From a virus, in the IMG/VR virus record IMGVR_UViG_3300005293_000054, positions 1 to 22,553 of that record: a stretch of DNA of 22,553 nt, one strand, 5' to 3'. Positions 13,051 to 21,414 of the stretch are shown piece by piece (the stretch's first letter is position 1; each line of letters begins with the position of its first letter). The position numbers and the translations under genes were made by a program. The notes under the pieces are model-generated. The model saw only the letters and a list, made by a program, of their open reading frames with translations, was not told the origin of the DNA and searched no databases.

Positions 13051-15489
13051 TTAGTGACAATTATCCCACCCACTACCAATCACATAACCTGCCGTCAATT
13101 CTACGTTAAGTTTGTAATACTGTCCAGCTTCTTTTACAGATTCTGCTGCCAATTCACCAGCACGACACCATGAACGAAAGAAACGTCCATCTTTTGCATG
13201 ACCAACATCACTCCAGATCTTTCCTTCTTCATAGAACTCCTTCGCCTCTTTCTCTGTATCGAACATCTTAAACTTAACCAGACTTCTTGTCAACTCTAAT
13301 TGTGCCTCATCGTGGTACGCAATCATTTGTTGGCAATACTTTTTGCTTTTCCAGTCGTCTTTAAAGAAATCTACGGACAATCCTTCAGCTTTAAGCTTAC
13401 GGTCATGAATAACCATAGCTCGTTTTGCGCAGATTACGCCTGCACTTTGGAAGGCTGTATTAATCACATTACCTTTTGACCGAATAGGTAGCTTACGCTT
13501 GTCAATGCCCATCAAAAACCTCTTCTGACCTGTTGTCTCCCAATACTGCTGCATACGCTCTTTTAGTTCTTTAAGGGGATTAGCCAGCGTCCAGAACTCA
13601 TCAAAGATGATTTGAGCGGTTTCTAGGTCACAGCCAACGATTTTAGCCACTCGTGCAACTTGGGCGTTGTAACTGCAACCGTACTTGACCGATTTAGCAC
13701 TGTTACGTGGGAAATCCCTTCCAATAATCTGTGTAATACGCCGTGCTAGAACAGAGTGGCAGTCATTAGGCTTCTCAGCAGTCAGACTTACACCATATTC
13801 AGGACCTCCTTTATATCGGTAAACGTAATGACTTTCTATTTTTGCCTCAAGGCTGTCAAAATCGTAACCAAGTTGTACATATCCTTCACCAACACCAAAC
13901 AAACTACGCATTTGTTCACCATAAAGTGACGTATTACGAGGAATGTTCGCCACTAAACGATGCTTGAACCTGCTGGTCCCAGCTCCGCAAGTGTCTGCTG
14001 GTGTTGGAATTCGTCCATCTTCACGAACGTTAGGCATAAACCCGCTTTCGTGTTCATCGTCATCTTCTTCAGGATCATACCCACCGCCAAGAATACTGTT
14101 ACGGCGATGACTATAAGTCAAGAAGTCAGCAAGCTTTCTTGCGTGAGGAAAGCTGCTTTCTAGTGCAATAAGTCCGGGGCAAATCTCTTTCTCCTGTCCT
14201 ACCGTCAGTGTGGGGTTGGTTAATACTTTAAAGCTTTTAGCGCACCCTTTTGCCAATAACTTAGCCTTAATATTGTTCTTATTAAGGTTCAAGTGTTCTA
14301 GACGATATTTGCAGAAAGGACTCGCCAGTGTCTGTTCAACATATCGTTCTACAGCAGCCTCAAACTTCTCTTGTGTGAGACGGTTCTTCTTTGCATCACA
14401 AGTAAGGTCACGTTCCTTCCAAGCCGAAGGATTCCAGCCAAACTTAGATACAAGCCACTCTTTAATGTGTGTTGTGTCTTTAAGCGTTGATGGAACTTCC
14501 GTCAGCAATGGTACAGCAGGCATTGGGAGTGGATACTCTTTACCAAAGATTGTCGCTACATTGTCTTCACTGATAGTCCCTTCGTGTTTGGCTACAAACT
14601 TTTTAATGTTTTCGTTCAGTTCACCAGACTTCTTAAACTGTTTTTCCGAAGGTGTGTAGAAATCCATTCGTGTCTTAGCCAAAGGTTTAGGCGGCAAGAC
14701 TGGTTCAACTTCACTACGCAAAGCCTCAAGCTTGATATCAAGATCACGAACAAGTTCAATTGCACGCTCTGTCTTAAAGTCAAACCCCCTGTGCTCTTGT
14801 CGAGTGATGATTTCAGCTACAGACTTTTCAAGACTGATGGCGTCCGACCAATCCCAAGTTCCTTTCTCAGCTTCAAGCATTTTGTAAACTTGAGTGTTTG
14901 CTTTTACGTCATAGATACAGTAATAAATTAAGTCCGCTGCCATGTCTTCAAAGCGAATCGAAGCATCCATATGCTTGCGAAATTCTCGCTTTTGAATGCC
15001 AGTTTTTTGAGACAGTGAGTCAAGACTGTGGCCACCAATACGGTCAGGGTTTAGAGCCTTAGACGTCACCATAGTATCGGAAATCTCAATTGACTTCCCA
15101 CACCAAATATCAGGCTCTACTTCGTAATCCATATCAAAATACAACTTACACGCCAGTAAGTCGAAGTTGATAATGTTTGCCCCAATTACTTTTGATACAG
15201 GGTTGTCCTTGATATACGAGACAAACTCACTCAGTTGATAGTGATCATACTCTTGCTCCAAATAATTTTCTAAAATGTAAGTATGTTTACCAACAACCTC
15301 TTCGTACTTCCGCCCATCAAAAATATATTTAGGGCCGTTGTAAAAAGCTACAATCTTTCCGGTTTCATGCTCTTCAACTACAACACAATGCATCTTAAAT
15401 GAATCTTTAAGATTGTAAGGTGATGCACAGTAATCAATAGAGTCTGAATTCAGCAGCCCGTTTGTCTCGATATCGTAGGTAATAATCAT
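13051..15489 (-). CDS. DNA polymerase, family A (T7 gp5-like) with 3'-5' exonuclease
   Basis: This is the replicative polymerase, 812 residues. The N-terminal proofreading domain has YDIETNG (D6, E8), ANIINFD, and YCIYDVKAN for the third exonuclease motif. The polymerase domain has motif A Y-D543-FDSLE548-AK, motif B R595-NSAK599-SVKY603-G, and motif C H726-D727-E728. There is no 5' nuclease domain. Tyr603 aligns with E. coli Phe762 and T7 Tyr526, a residue linked to weak dideoxynucleotide discrimination and, in phage ecology work, to virulent lifestyle. Motif B is followed by CSYNAQ where T7 has FLYGAG. ATG is 13 nt after AGGGAG, so the SD spacing is long. It follows a homing-endonuclease-like gene by 17 bp. 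Confidence 0.95.
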   Translation of the reverse strand: MIITYDIETNGLLNSDSIDYCASPYNLKDSFKMHCVVVEEHETGKIVAFYNGPKYIFDGRKYEEVVGKHTYILENYLEQEYDHYQLSEFVSYIKDNPVSKVIGANIINFDLLACKLYFDMDYEVEPDIWCGKSIEISDTMVTSKALNPDRIGGHSLDSLSQKTGIQKREFRKHMDASIRFEDMAADLIYYCIYDVKANTQVYKMLEAEKGTWDWSDAISLEKSVAEIITRQEHRGFDFKTERAIELVRDLDIKLEALRSEVEPVLPPKPLAKTRMDFYTPSEKQFKKSGELNENIKKFVAKHEGTISEDNVATIFGKEYPLPMPAVPLLTEVPSTLKDTTHIKEWLVSKFGWNPSAWKERDLTCDAKKNRLTQEKFEAAVERYVEQTLASPFCKYRLEHLNLNKNNIKAKLLAKGCAKSFKVLTNPTLTVGQEKEICPGLIALESSFPHARKLADFLTYSHRRNSILGGGYDPEEDDDEHESGFMPNVREDGRIPTPADTCGAGTSRFKHRLVANIPRNTSLYGEQMRSLFGVGEGYVQLGYDFDSLEAKIESHYVYRYKGGPEYGVSLTAEKPNDCHSVLARRITQIIGRDFPRNSAKSVKYGCSYNAQVARVAKIVGCDLETAQIIFDEFWTLANPLKELKERMQQYWETTGQKRFLMGIDKRKLPIRSKGNVINTAFQSAGVICAKRAMVIHDRKLKAEGLSVDFFKDDWKSKKYCQQMIAYHDEAQLELTRSLVKFKMFDTEKEAKEFYEEGKIWSDVGHAKDGRFFRSWCRAGELAAESVKEAGQYYKLNVELTAGYVIGSGWDNCH

Positions 15490-15506
15490 GGTGTTTCTTT
15501 GTCTCC

Positions 15507-16157
15507 CTAAAATCTTATCGTCTCTTTACTTTGAGACAAATCTAAACGCAGTTGCCATGACCGTCGGATTAAAGCGTCTGCTACATCCGCTCGGTAGGAT
15601 TTACAGCCGGAACTATACCAATCTGAAACAACGTTGTCAATCAGATTTGCTTTAGCTTCTTGCCAAGCTTTGTGGCCGTCAAAAGGGTCAGCAAATCTGC
15701 CCAAATAAATCTTTGTTTCATTACAGTTCAGCTGGGATTTAAAGTCCAAACCCTTAGTGCCACCTTCGAAATAAACGCCTAGCGGGTACAAACCTCTTTT
15801 ATTCCCTCTTGCAGTAAGTAGGTTATTAATATGTCTGGGAACAAAGGCACAAGTCTTAGAAGAATATTCCTTATTAAATGGGAATAAAATGTCTTTATCC
15901 ATAAACATATTTTCCCAGTGTTGTTCTTCCATCCAACCTTTGAACGCAGAAACGTATTTCCACTCTTCATTAACAAACGCTTTTTCATACGTTGGCTGGT
16001 TGGCCTTATACCGAGAGTAATAACTTCTAGTCAACATGCTGCTCCAACGAGCGTAAAAGGGACAGATTACTTTTGTCCTAGATTTACCATCCAGCATGTA
16101 ACGTTCAACAACTGGATAATCTAAATCATTAATTCCAAATCCACAAACTGTTTTCAT
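15507..16157 (-). CDS. Putative homing endonuclease with AP2-like domain, paralogue of 8918-9535
   Basis: This 216-residue protein shares its whole layout with the gene at 8918-9535: VCGFGINDLDY at the start, CPFYARWSSML, PTYEKAFVNEEWKY, MDKDIL, YSSKTCAFVP, then an AP2-like half with YPLGVYF, FKSQL, YLGRFADPFDGHKAW. Where the paralogue has GCSVC, this copy has KAFVN, so two cysteines are lost. It carries a longer C-terminal tail. I chose ATG 16157 (AAGGAA 4-5 nt upstream). It lies between primase-helicase and polymerase, separated from each by 8 and 17 bp, a typical place for a free-standing homing gene near an essential target. Confidence 0.65.
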   Translation of the reverse strand: MKTVCGFGINDLDYPVVERYMLDGKSRTKVICPFYARWSSMLTRSYYSRYKANQPTYEKAFVNEEWKYVSAFKGWMEEQHWENMFMDKDILFPFNKEYSSKTCAFVPRHINNLLTARGNKRGLYPLGVYFEGGTKGLDFKSQLNCNETKIYLGRFADPFDGHKAWQEAKANLIDNVVSDWYSSGCKSYRADVADALIRRSWQLRLDLSQSKETIRF

Positions 16158-16165
16158 ACTGTTCC

Positions 16166-17812
16166 TTAAAAGTCTTCTGGAAGCTCTTGGTGAAGGATGA
16201 CCTCCCACGAGGTTTCATCAATTTTAAACGTATCACAAACACCTAGATAACTCCAAGGTCGGTTCTTCAATACAGTCAACCGAACATTGCCTCGGCTTCG
16301 ATCTGGCAAGATTTCGGGTTCGAGTCCGATAATAACAAAGCTCAATTGTTCAAGTGCAGCAGAACCACGCATCATCTCTTTTGTTACTTTTACCCAAAAC
16401 GGTTTGTCTTCTGCCCCTTTAGGGGGTTTAAACTGCTCTGCTGCTGAACGGTTAATGTGACTAACAGCAATTACACAAACATCATTTGCAGCACAGAAGG
16501 CAGCAAGCTCAGTCATTACGATGTCGAGTTCTTTTCGTTCATCCGTAACGTGGCTTCCGCTGACAACCATACTAAGGTGATCGAGCAAAATATAGCTGCA
16601 ACCCTCGACCAAGTGCATATGCTTGATTTTATTCATAAGTTCGCTAACCGGTAAGCTGCCGAAGTGACCTAGCATTACCAATTGATCGTTATCTACAATT
16701 TCTGAATAAGCTTTCTGAATATCTTCCATCGAAGCACATTCTAGTGGTTTATCCTTAAACTTCAAGTAGTTAACTTTCAGTTTTGATGCAACCATCCGCT
16801 GAAGAGTTTCCTTGTTTGTCTCTTCAAGGAACACCATACCAACCTTAGCTTTACTTTCAATAAATGCACTAGCAAAGATAGAAGTAACTGTAGACTTACC
16901 AACACCGGATGGACTAGTCAACAAAACCAATTCACGCATACGAAAGCCATGTAGTTTATCCATTAGTTTTGGAAAACTGTTCACGTATACGCCTTCAGGT
17001 CGTGGTTCAAGAAGCTCTTCCAACGTAATATCACACGCCTTTACAATCTTTTCAGCAGAGTATGCACGCTTACCAAACTGTACAAGCTTAGCAAGTTCAT
17101 CACTACGTCCAGCTTGAAGGTAATCAGAAGCATCTTTCAAACCATCTGCTGGTGCAACTGTCATCAAAGATAAGCCAGAACCTACAAAAGCGTTAGCAAC
17201 AGCTTCACGGGCTTCATGGCCCTTCATAACCCCTTTCTTGGTTTCTGCTGGTGTGCAGTAATCGTCATCAAAGAAAATAGTCAAAGAATCGTGAGATGAA
17301 ACGTAAGACTCATTGTGAAGCAAAGCCTCCACAGCATTAGCTGTACCAAGAGGGATAGACACTACAAGCGGTTCGATACCTTCGTATTTTGTACCCTTTA
17401 CATTATCACAAAGAGACTGATAAACACTCAGGTGGTCCCATTGGCCTTCTGTACAGATAAGGTTAGTTCGTTTACGATTAATATTCTCTGCGACATCTTG
17501 CCCAAAGAGTTTGTTGTTAATTGAAACACTGCCGATTGCAGTCCAATGGCCTTTCTCGTCCTTGCCTTTGGTTACATCTTGTTTTGTATAGCCTACAACT
17601 TTCCCTTTCTGGTTGTATGAAGGAAAGTAGAAAGCTTCTGGTGTCTTACCATCTTTCTCAGACAGTGCAACCTTCACTCCAAACCGCTCAAGCGTAGCTT
17701 TACGAATACCACGCTCAGGTGCATCTACAGACGCATACTTCTTAACGTCATCAACTGTTTCTTTATTAAAAACTTCCACTTCTCGCTCCTTTAGCTTTTT
17801 GAAATAACTCAC
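16166..17812 (-). CDS. Primase-helicase, T7 gp4-like, lacking the zinc-binding domain
   Basis: This is the hexameric replicative helicase joined to a TOPRIM primase domain, 548 residues. The primase part has ICTEGQWD (catalytic Glu), FFDDDY, and LKDASDYL corresponding to the T7 gp4 metal-binding Asp set. The helicase part has Walker A SPSGVGKS (G305-K306-S307), Walker B YILLDHLSM, VIAVSHINR, and RGSAALEQ towards the arginine finger. No CxxC zinc-binding domain precedes the TOPRIM, so it resembles the T7 gp4B form plus its own N-terminal segment. I choose GTG 17812 because GGGAG lies 6-7 nt upstream; a TTG at 17827 would add five residues and lacks an SD. Confidence 0.92.
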   Translation of the reverse strand: MSYFKKLKEREVEVFNKETVDDVKKYASVDAPERGIRKATLERFGVKVALSEKDGKTPEAFYFPSYNQKGKVVGYTKQDVTKGKDEKGHWTAIGSVSINNKLFGQDVAENINRKRTNLICTEGQWDHLSVYQSLCDNVKGTKYEGIEPLVVSIPLGTANAVEALLHNESYVSSHDSLTIFFDDDYCTPAETKKGVMKGHEAREAVANAFVGSGLSLMTVAPADGLKDASDYLQAGRSDELAKLVQFGKRAYSAEKIVKACDITLEELLEPRPEGVYVNSFPKLMDKLHGFRMRELVLLTSPSGVGKSTVTSIFASAFIESKAKVGMVFLEETNKETLQRMVASKLKVNYLKFKDKPLECASMEDIQKAYSEIVDNDQLVMLGHFGSLPVSELMNKIKHMHLVEGCSYILLDHLSMVVSGSHVTDERKELDIVMTELAAFCAANDVCVIAVSHINRSAAEQFKPPKGAEDKPFWVKVTKEMMRGSAALEQLSFVIIGLEPEILPDRSRGNVRLTVLKNRPWSYLGVCDTFKIDETSWEVILHQELPEDF

Positions 17813-17832
17813 ACCATTCTCCCTCAACCCAA

Positions 17833-18108
17833 TTATTCCAACCCATCTTCAAGAATCTTAATAGCCCTTTTCACCTGATCCTTTAAATATACCCCATCTC
17901 CATCACTATTACAATCACATTCGCAATTCTTTTCAGCTTCTTCAATTGCTTTGTCTAGCTCATCTTGAGAGATCATGCCTTGAAAAATGTGCTCTAGAAA
18001 ATCGGAGATGTCCAGACTTCCGCAACATAGATGCCCACTATAAGCATATGAGCGAAGTTCCTCGGGACTGATGTGTCTGTAGCCTTTCTTGATATCAATA
18101 GTCGCCAT
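17833..18108 (-). CDS. Small Cys-rich hypothetical protein upstream of primase-helicase
   Basis: This 91-residue protein starts at ATG 18108 (AGGAG 7 nt upstream), overlapping the preceding gene by 14 bp; an ATG at 18132 would add eight residues. It carries HLCC near residue 28 and CECDC near residue 66, five cysteines plus nearby His and Asp, so metal binding is possible. The spacing does not match the CxxC-CxxC of T7 primase zinc domains. It immediately precedes the primase-helicase that lacks such a domain, which makes a partner role worth testing. Confidence 0.6.
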   Translation of the reverse strand: MATIDIKKGYRHISPEELRSYAYSGHLCCGSLDISDFLEHIFQGMISQDELDKAIEEAEKNCECDCNSDGDGVYLKDQVKRAIKILEDGLE

Positions 18109-19066
18109 TGTAATACTCCTTGAGAGTTTCATAATCTTTCATGATTTCTTCACTTACTTTGCCGTACAAGAATGAGTAATTATATTCACAGTCTCTAAAG
18201 ATTCGACCATCTTCACAATCACCGTTATTATGGTCTTGGAGAATACTATCATACTCTTCGTGAATTTCTTTGTCTTCTTCAGTCTGCACTTCAAATTTAT
18301 CTAGTGCATATTCTACTTTACCGAAGCCTTCGCCCCAATATCCACGCGTCTCCTCACCGGCACGAGCAAGCATAAAGTATTTATCTTTCTTGTCCAACAC
18401 TTCCAACACATCAGACCATTCAAAGTCTTCATCAAGATTATACTTAACCTGTAATCTCGCTTTAGCAAGGATTTCTTTCTTAGCTTTCTCGGTCTTTTCT
18501 GCCTCTTGTAGCTCTTTGCGGATCGTACCCTTGAGTGTGTCTGCATGACGCTTCAACGAGTCTACAGCACTCTTAATTAGCGTTAACATACGCTCACTTT
18601 CGTCGCTCACAGGGACATTGCGCTGCAAGTCCCCAAGGTATCCAGCAGAATGAGTTGTCGTAGTCTTTGTGCGTGAGCGTTGAGTCTTGAATTCAGATGT
18701 AGAATAGTTATTAGGAATACCAATGTCTTTCATAATCTGACTGATCTTTTCACGTACCTTCTGGTTGTTCTCAATCGCTGGAAGGTTGACTTCGTGTTCA
18801 GCTACCACTTTAAGACGTTCTACTTCAGCTTTCTCAAGGAGCTGGGAAAGTTTAGTGTCAACTTCCTCAATAGTCTTAGGATCCCGCTCATAATAGCTGC
18901 TTCCGTATTTGAAAGCATTCGCTGCATATGTATTAGCCACAGAAGGCATTGTGATTTTATTTAGCTTCATCACAGAAGGAATGTTACTTTCTGCTTTCTT
19001 TTCCAAAGCTGTCATCAAGCCTTTTACGAATTCGAATGCTTCGTCTACTGTCTTTACGTATTTCAT
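18095..19066 (-). CDS. Hypothetical coiled-coil protein
   Basis: This is the largest unrecognised protein of the leftward array, 323 residues. It is rich in Lys and Glu, with helical coiled-coil stretches at about residues 65-95 and 165-215 (for example KELQEAEKTEKAKKEILAKA), and a Tyr-rich acidic C terminus (CEYNYSFLYGKVSEEIM). A Thr/Arg patch (KTQRSRTKTTTTHS) near residue 130 may be disordered. No enzyme motif is visible. ATG follows GGAGAGTAAATA and lies within 1 bp of the preceding stop. Confidence 0.7.
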   Translation of the reverse strand: MKYVKTVDEAFEFVKGLMTALEKKAESNIPSVMKLNKITMPSVANTYAANAFKYGSSYYERDPKTIEEVDTKLSQLLEKAEVERLKVVAEHEVNLPAIENNQKVREKISQIMKDIGIPNNYSTSEFKTQRSRTKTTTTHSAGYLGDLQRNVPVSDESERMLTLIKSAVDSLKRHADTLKGTIRKELQEAEKTEKAKKEILAKARLQVKYNLDEDFEWSDVLEVLDKKDKYFMLARAGEETRGYWGEGFGKVEYALDKFEVQTEEDKEIHEEYDSILQDHNNGDCEDGRIFRDCEYNYSFLYGKVSEEIMKDYETLKEYYNGDY

Positions 19067-19647
19067 TATTTACTCTCCAATGCTTCAAGCTCTTTAACCA
19101 ACTCTTGTTTACGTTGCTCTTTCAACTCATCAGCAACCATTGTTTTATATTTATTGAACAAACTCCAGAAAGCCTCATACACAGCTTTAGAATTGTCTTC
19201 ACGAAAGTACAAAGCATTATTCATTGTATCAGAGAATGCAGTACCATATGACTTCAATTCTTCAAAGAATGCATCAAATGTTTTCTTAGGATAGCTCCTA
19301 TCCCACAAACCATCCCCACCAAATGTGTAGGCACCACAAGGAAAGCTAATCTTGAACAACCATTCATCTTTAGGCTGCTTACCATTATCTGGACAGCCGA
19401 TTGTACGACCATGTTTCTCGCCAAACAGGCTGATCCCTGTCCAATCGTCATAGACATTTTTTACCCGAAGGTGTGTGCCAGATTGAATACCTTGCAACGG
19501 GATGCCGAAGCGGTCACTCACTTCCATGGCTTGCACAACAGATTTAAGGTGCTCTGGAGACAATGTGACATTCTCACGGTCAAACGCTTCAGAGTGCTTC
19601 TTGACCACTTTCAGTAGGTCTTTGTATGCTGCGATTTTGTTAGTCAT
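19066..19647 (-). CDS. Hypothetical protein
   Basis: This 193-residue protein starts at ATG 19647, which overlaps the preceding stop as ATGA and has AAAGGAG 8 nt upstream; a start at 19704 would overlap 60 bp. The middle is beta-like and glycine/aromatic-rich (DEWLFKISFPCGAYTFGGDG), and the C-terminal 50 residues form a basic helix (NKYKTMVADELKEQRKQELV). No family is recognised. It is probably co-translated with its two neighbours. Confidence 0.65.
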   Translation of the reverse strand: MTNKIAAYKDLLKVVKKHSEAFDRENVTLSPEHLKSVVQAMEVSDRFGIPLQGIQSGTHLRVKNVYDDWTGISLFGEKHGRTIGCPDNGKQPKDEWLFKISFPCGAYTFGGDGLWDRSYPKKTFDAFFEELKSYGTAFSDTMNNALYFREDNSKAVYEAFWSLFNKYKTMVADELKEQRKQELVKELEALESK

Positions 19648-19895
19648 TTCAAAAACTCCTTTGCTTGTTGAATTGCACCAAAGACATCGCCCGAACAACT
19701 CCACTCTTTAATAATGTTTCGTAAAATCTGTTCAGCTTCATTGCAATCCTCAGCATTTACATTGTTTGATGTCTTCAGCTCCTCAACTTCATGCGCCAGA
19801 TACTTGATTACATCTGCTGCCGACATACCAGCAAAACCTAGCTCATTCGAAGCAATGATAGCCTCTTCATACCATTCTTTATAGCAATCGTTCAT
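19644..19895 (-). CDS. Small hypothetical protein
   Basis: This 83-residue helical, acidic protein has a C-terminal half resembling a helical bundle (EDCNEAEQILRNIIKEW). I chose ATG 19895, preceded by GGAGAGAAAG, over a GTG at 19907. It is the first gene after a 74-bp gap (19908-19981) that contains an AATGTC/GACATT repeat and TATACGTATA but no clear promoter. Confidence 0.6.
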   Translation of the reverse strand: MNDCYKEWYEEAIIASNELGFAGMSAADVIKYLAHEVEELKTSNNVNAEDCNEAEQILRNIIKEWSCSGDVFGAIQQAKEFLK

Positions 19896-19981
19896 CTTTC
19901 TCTCCACCCCTATATTTAAATTAATCTTGCATACACCCTATACGTATATTGTTTCTTCGAAATGTCGATGACATTGAGAGC

Positions 19982-20422
19982 TTAGACATCTTTCATGAGT
20001 TGATAATAATTCTCAAGAGCTTCTTCTTTAGTAGTCCCGAACGCGTAATTGTCAGACTCTTGCAGATTCTCAAAGCCTTGTCCGATTACACAGAATGCCT
20101 CTCCATCCTTGAACACTTTAACATTCCACCAAGGTTTGTCAAGATGATCTCTGTTACAATCATTACAAGCCCATGTACCACCGTACGTGAAAGCTTTCGA
20201 CTTACAATTACCATGCGGGAACGGATGAGTAAAGTAAATTCTACCTTCGCGGATCATCTCATCTGCCAGCCGCCAACCTTGTTGCCGTTCAAACCGATAC
20301 GGACCTTGGAACATTTGACTTTGTGTATCACCAAACACACGAGAATTAAACCCACCTGAGAAATGAGCATTCCAGTTTTCAGTGCCGAAGATGTCTTGAT
20401 ATGTTTGCATATTGTTTCGCAT
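19982..20422 (-). CDS. Hypothetical protein with possible zinc site
   Basis: This 146-residue protein has a central HPFPHGNC...WACNDCNRDH segment, where three cysteines and nearby histidines could bind zinc. The N-terminal half is Gly/aromatic-rich (NWNAHFSGGFNSRVFGD), the C-terminal half mixed alpha/beta. ATG follows AAGGAGTAATAGAC at 9-nt spacing; a second ATG at 20410 is possible. No family is recognised. Confidence 0.65.
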   Translation of the reverse strand: MRNNMQTYQDIFGTENWNAHFSGGFNSRVFGDTQSQMFQGPYRFERQQGWRLADEMIREGRIYFTHPFPHGNCKSKAFTYGGTWACNDCNRDHLDKPWWNVKVFKDGEAFCVIGQGFENLQESDNYAFGTTKEEALENYYQLMKDV

Positions 20423-20448
20423 GTCTATTACTCCTTTTGGTTGATGGC

Positions 20449-20658
20449 TTAATTAAGCTTTGCAAGAGTCTCAGCTTTAGCGTCTTCCTTACCACGTTCG
20501 TATGCTTCACCTTCAATGTCGCTAATAATCAGCATCCATTGCACAATCTCCATCAGCTCTGAGATAGCTTCAGAAGGTTTCAAGCTGTGTGAGTCTACGT
20601 AATATTGAATCTGCTCGTAGACGTCTTGTCTAAATGTTCCGTCGCCAAATGTGCTCAT
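20449..20658 (-). CDS. Small hypothetical protein
   Basis: This 69-residue helical protein has a hydrophobic helix (SELMEIVQWMLIISDIEGEA) and an acidic/basic end (ERGKEDAKAETLAKLN). Its ATG overlaps the preceding TGA as ATGA, so it is coupled to the first gene of the leftward array. No family is recognised. Confidence 0.65.
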   Translation of the reverse strand: MSTFGDGTFRQDVYEQIQYYVDSHSLKPSEAISELMEIVQWMLIISDIEGEAYERGKEDAKAETLAKLN

Positions 20659-20945
20659 TTTACTTCCCCATCAAATGACACTAACTTAAAGTCCCAGTCG
20701 TCAATATAACCTGTCTCACAATCTTTGGAAATGTTAACAGCTTCAACATAGTATTTACCATCCTCCACTTGCTGTAAATTGATAATGTTTTCCAGCCCAT
20801 CACAGATTCCAATATTATCACATTCATCCTTCAGTAGATCGTACGTTGTAAGTTTCTGAAGGACACGTATGGATTTCCCATAGAAATACGTGTCACCACG
20901 TTTATACGCCTCTGTTTGCACCTTTACAACACATTTGTTTTGCAT
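20655..20945 (-). CDS. First gene of the leftward array, hypothetical
   Basis: This 96-residue protein has an N-terminal beta strand pair (NKCVVKVQTEAYKRGDTYFY), an acidic Cys-containing middle (DECDNIGICDGLENI) and a beta-like C terminus (DDWDFKLVSFDGEVK). It is the first gene after the strong leftward promoter, so it is likely expressed at once after infection. Early phage genes in this position often act on the host, but no motif identifies a target. ATG follows GAGGAAACGGAC. Confidence 0.65.
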   Translation of the reverse strand: MQNKCVVKVQTEAYKRGDTYFYGKSIRVLQKLTTYDLLKDECDNIGICDGLENIINLQQVEDGKYYVEAVNISKDCETGYIDDWDFKLVSFDGEVK

Positions 20946-20982
20946 GTCCGTTTCCTCATTAGGTTTGCTTTCAATACGTCAC

Positions 20983-21010
20983 ATTCTACACGTTCAATTT
21001 GCTATGTCAA
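20983..21010 (-). promoter_or_regulatory. Strong sigma70 promoter for the leftward array
   Basis: On the minus strand TTGACA (21010-21005), a full -35 consensus, is followed after 16 bp by TAGAAT (20988-20983), 5/6 to the -10. It points into the gene starting at 20945, 30-40 bp away. It should be read by unmodified host RNA polymerase and start the roughly 21-kb leftward array. Confidence 0.8.
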
Positions 21011-21050
21011 GCACCTTCCCAACAAAATTCTCCTACACTCCATCCCAGTA

Positions 21051-21082
21051 AATTTATTCCTCATCTATGCGAATTTATTCGC
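21051..21082. repeat. Direct repeat and palindrome between the divergent promoters
   Basis: AATTTATTC occurs at 21051-21059 and again at 21072-21080, spaced 21 bp (about two helical turns). The second copy lies within a perfect 14-bp palindrome, GCGAATTTATTCGC (21069-21082), which ends 9 bp before the rightward -35 box. The position and helical phasing suit an operator or activator site controlling one or both promoters. This is inference from sequence; no cognate regulator is recognised in the window. Confidence 0.5.
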
Positions 21083-21091
21083 TATCCCCTC

Positions 21092-21119
21092 TTGACTTCA
21101 CCCCTTGATCTGTTATGAT
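21092..21119 (+). promoter_or_regulatory. Strong sigma70 promoter for the rightward operon
   Basis: TTGACT (21092-21097, 5/6) and TATGAT (21114-21119, 5/6) are separated by 16 bp, just before the first rightward gene (ATG 21148). With the leftward promoter it forms a divergent pair whose -35 boxes are about 80 bp apart. Confidence 0.8.
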
Positions 21120-21147
21120 TGGCCTACATTAATTGAGGAGAAACGCC

Positions 21148-21414
21148 ATGCAAAATCTAATTGAATCCGTGATGACCTACAACTACTACCCTAACCAGAC
21201 ACCAGCATGGGAAGGTTGGGAGTATATCCCTAATACGGAAGCTGACGTGCAGGCATTGGCTAAGGCTGCCGGGTTTTCGTCTCATGAGGGGGCTGAGGAA
21301 GCTTGCTTGCAGTATTGCCCTTCTACAAACCACTATGTTGTCGCTGTAGATGGCTATGTAGAGGAATTGGGTTCTGATGAATTTAAAAAGATTCTTGAGG
21401 CTTTGAAGAAATGA
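21148..21414 (+). CDS. First rightward gene, small hypothetical protein
   Basis: This 88-residue protein is not recognised. It has aromatic-rich starts (NYYPNQTPAWEGWEY), a helical Ala-rich region (ADVQALAKAAGFSSHEGAEE) and a C-terminal helix (DEFKKILEALKK). ATG 21148 follows GAGGAGAAACGCC; an in-frame TTG at 21133 has no SD. It is probably among the first proteins made, directly under the strong promoter. It overlaps the next frame as ATGA. Confidence 0.65.
   Translation: MQNLIESVMTYNYYPNQTPAWEGWEYIPNTEADVQALAKAAGFSSHEGAEEACLQYCPSTNHYVVAVDGYVEELGSDEFKKILEALKK

Noticed and set aside
19908-19981. Promoter in the 74-bp gap with TATACGTATA and AATGTC/GACATT
   Set aside because: No -35/-10 pair with 16-18 bp spacing could be found on the minus strand; the repeats are short.
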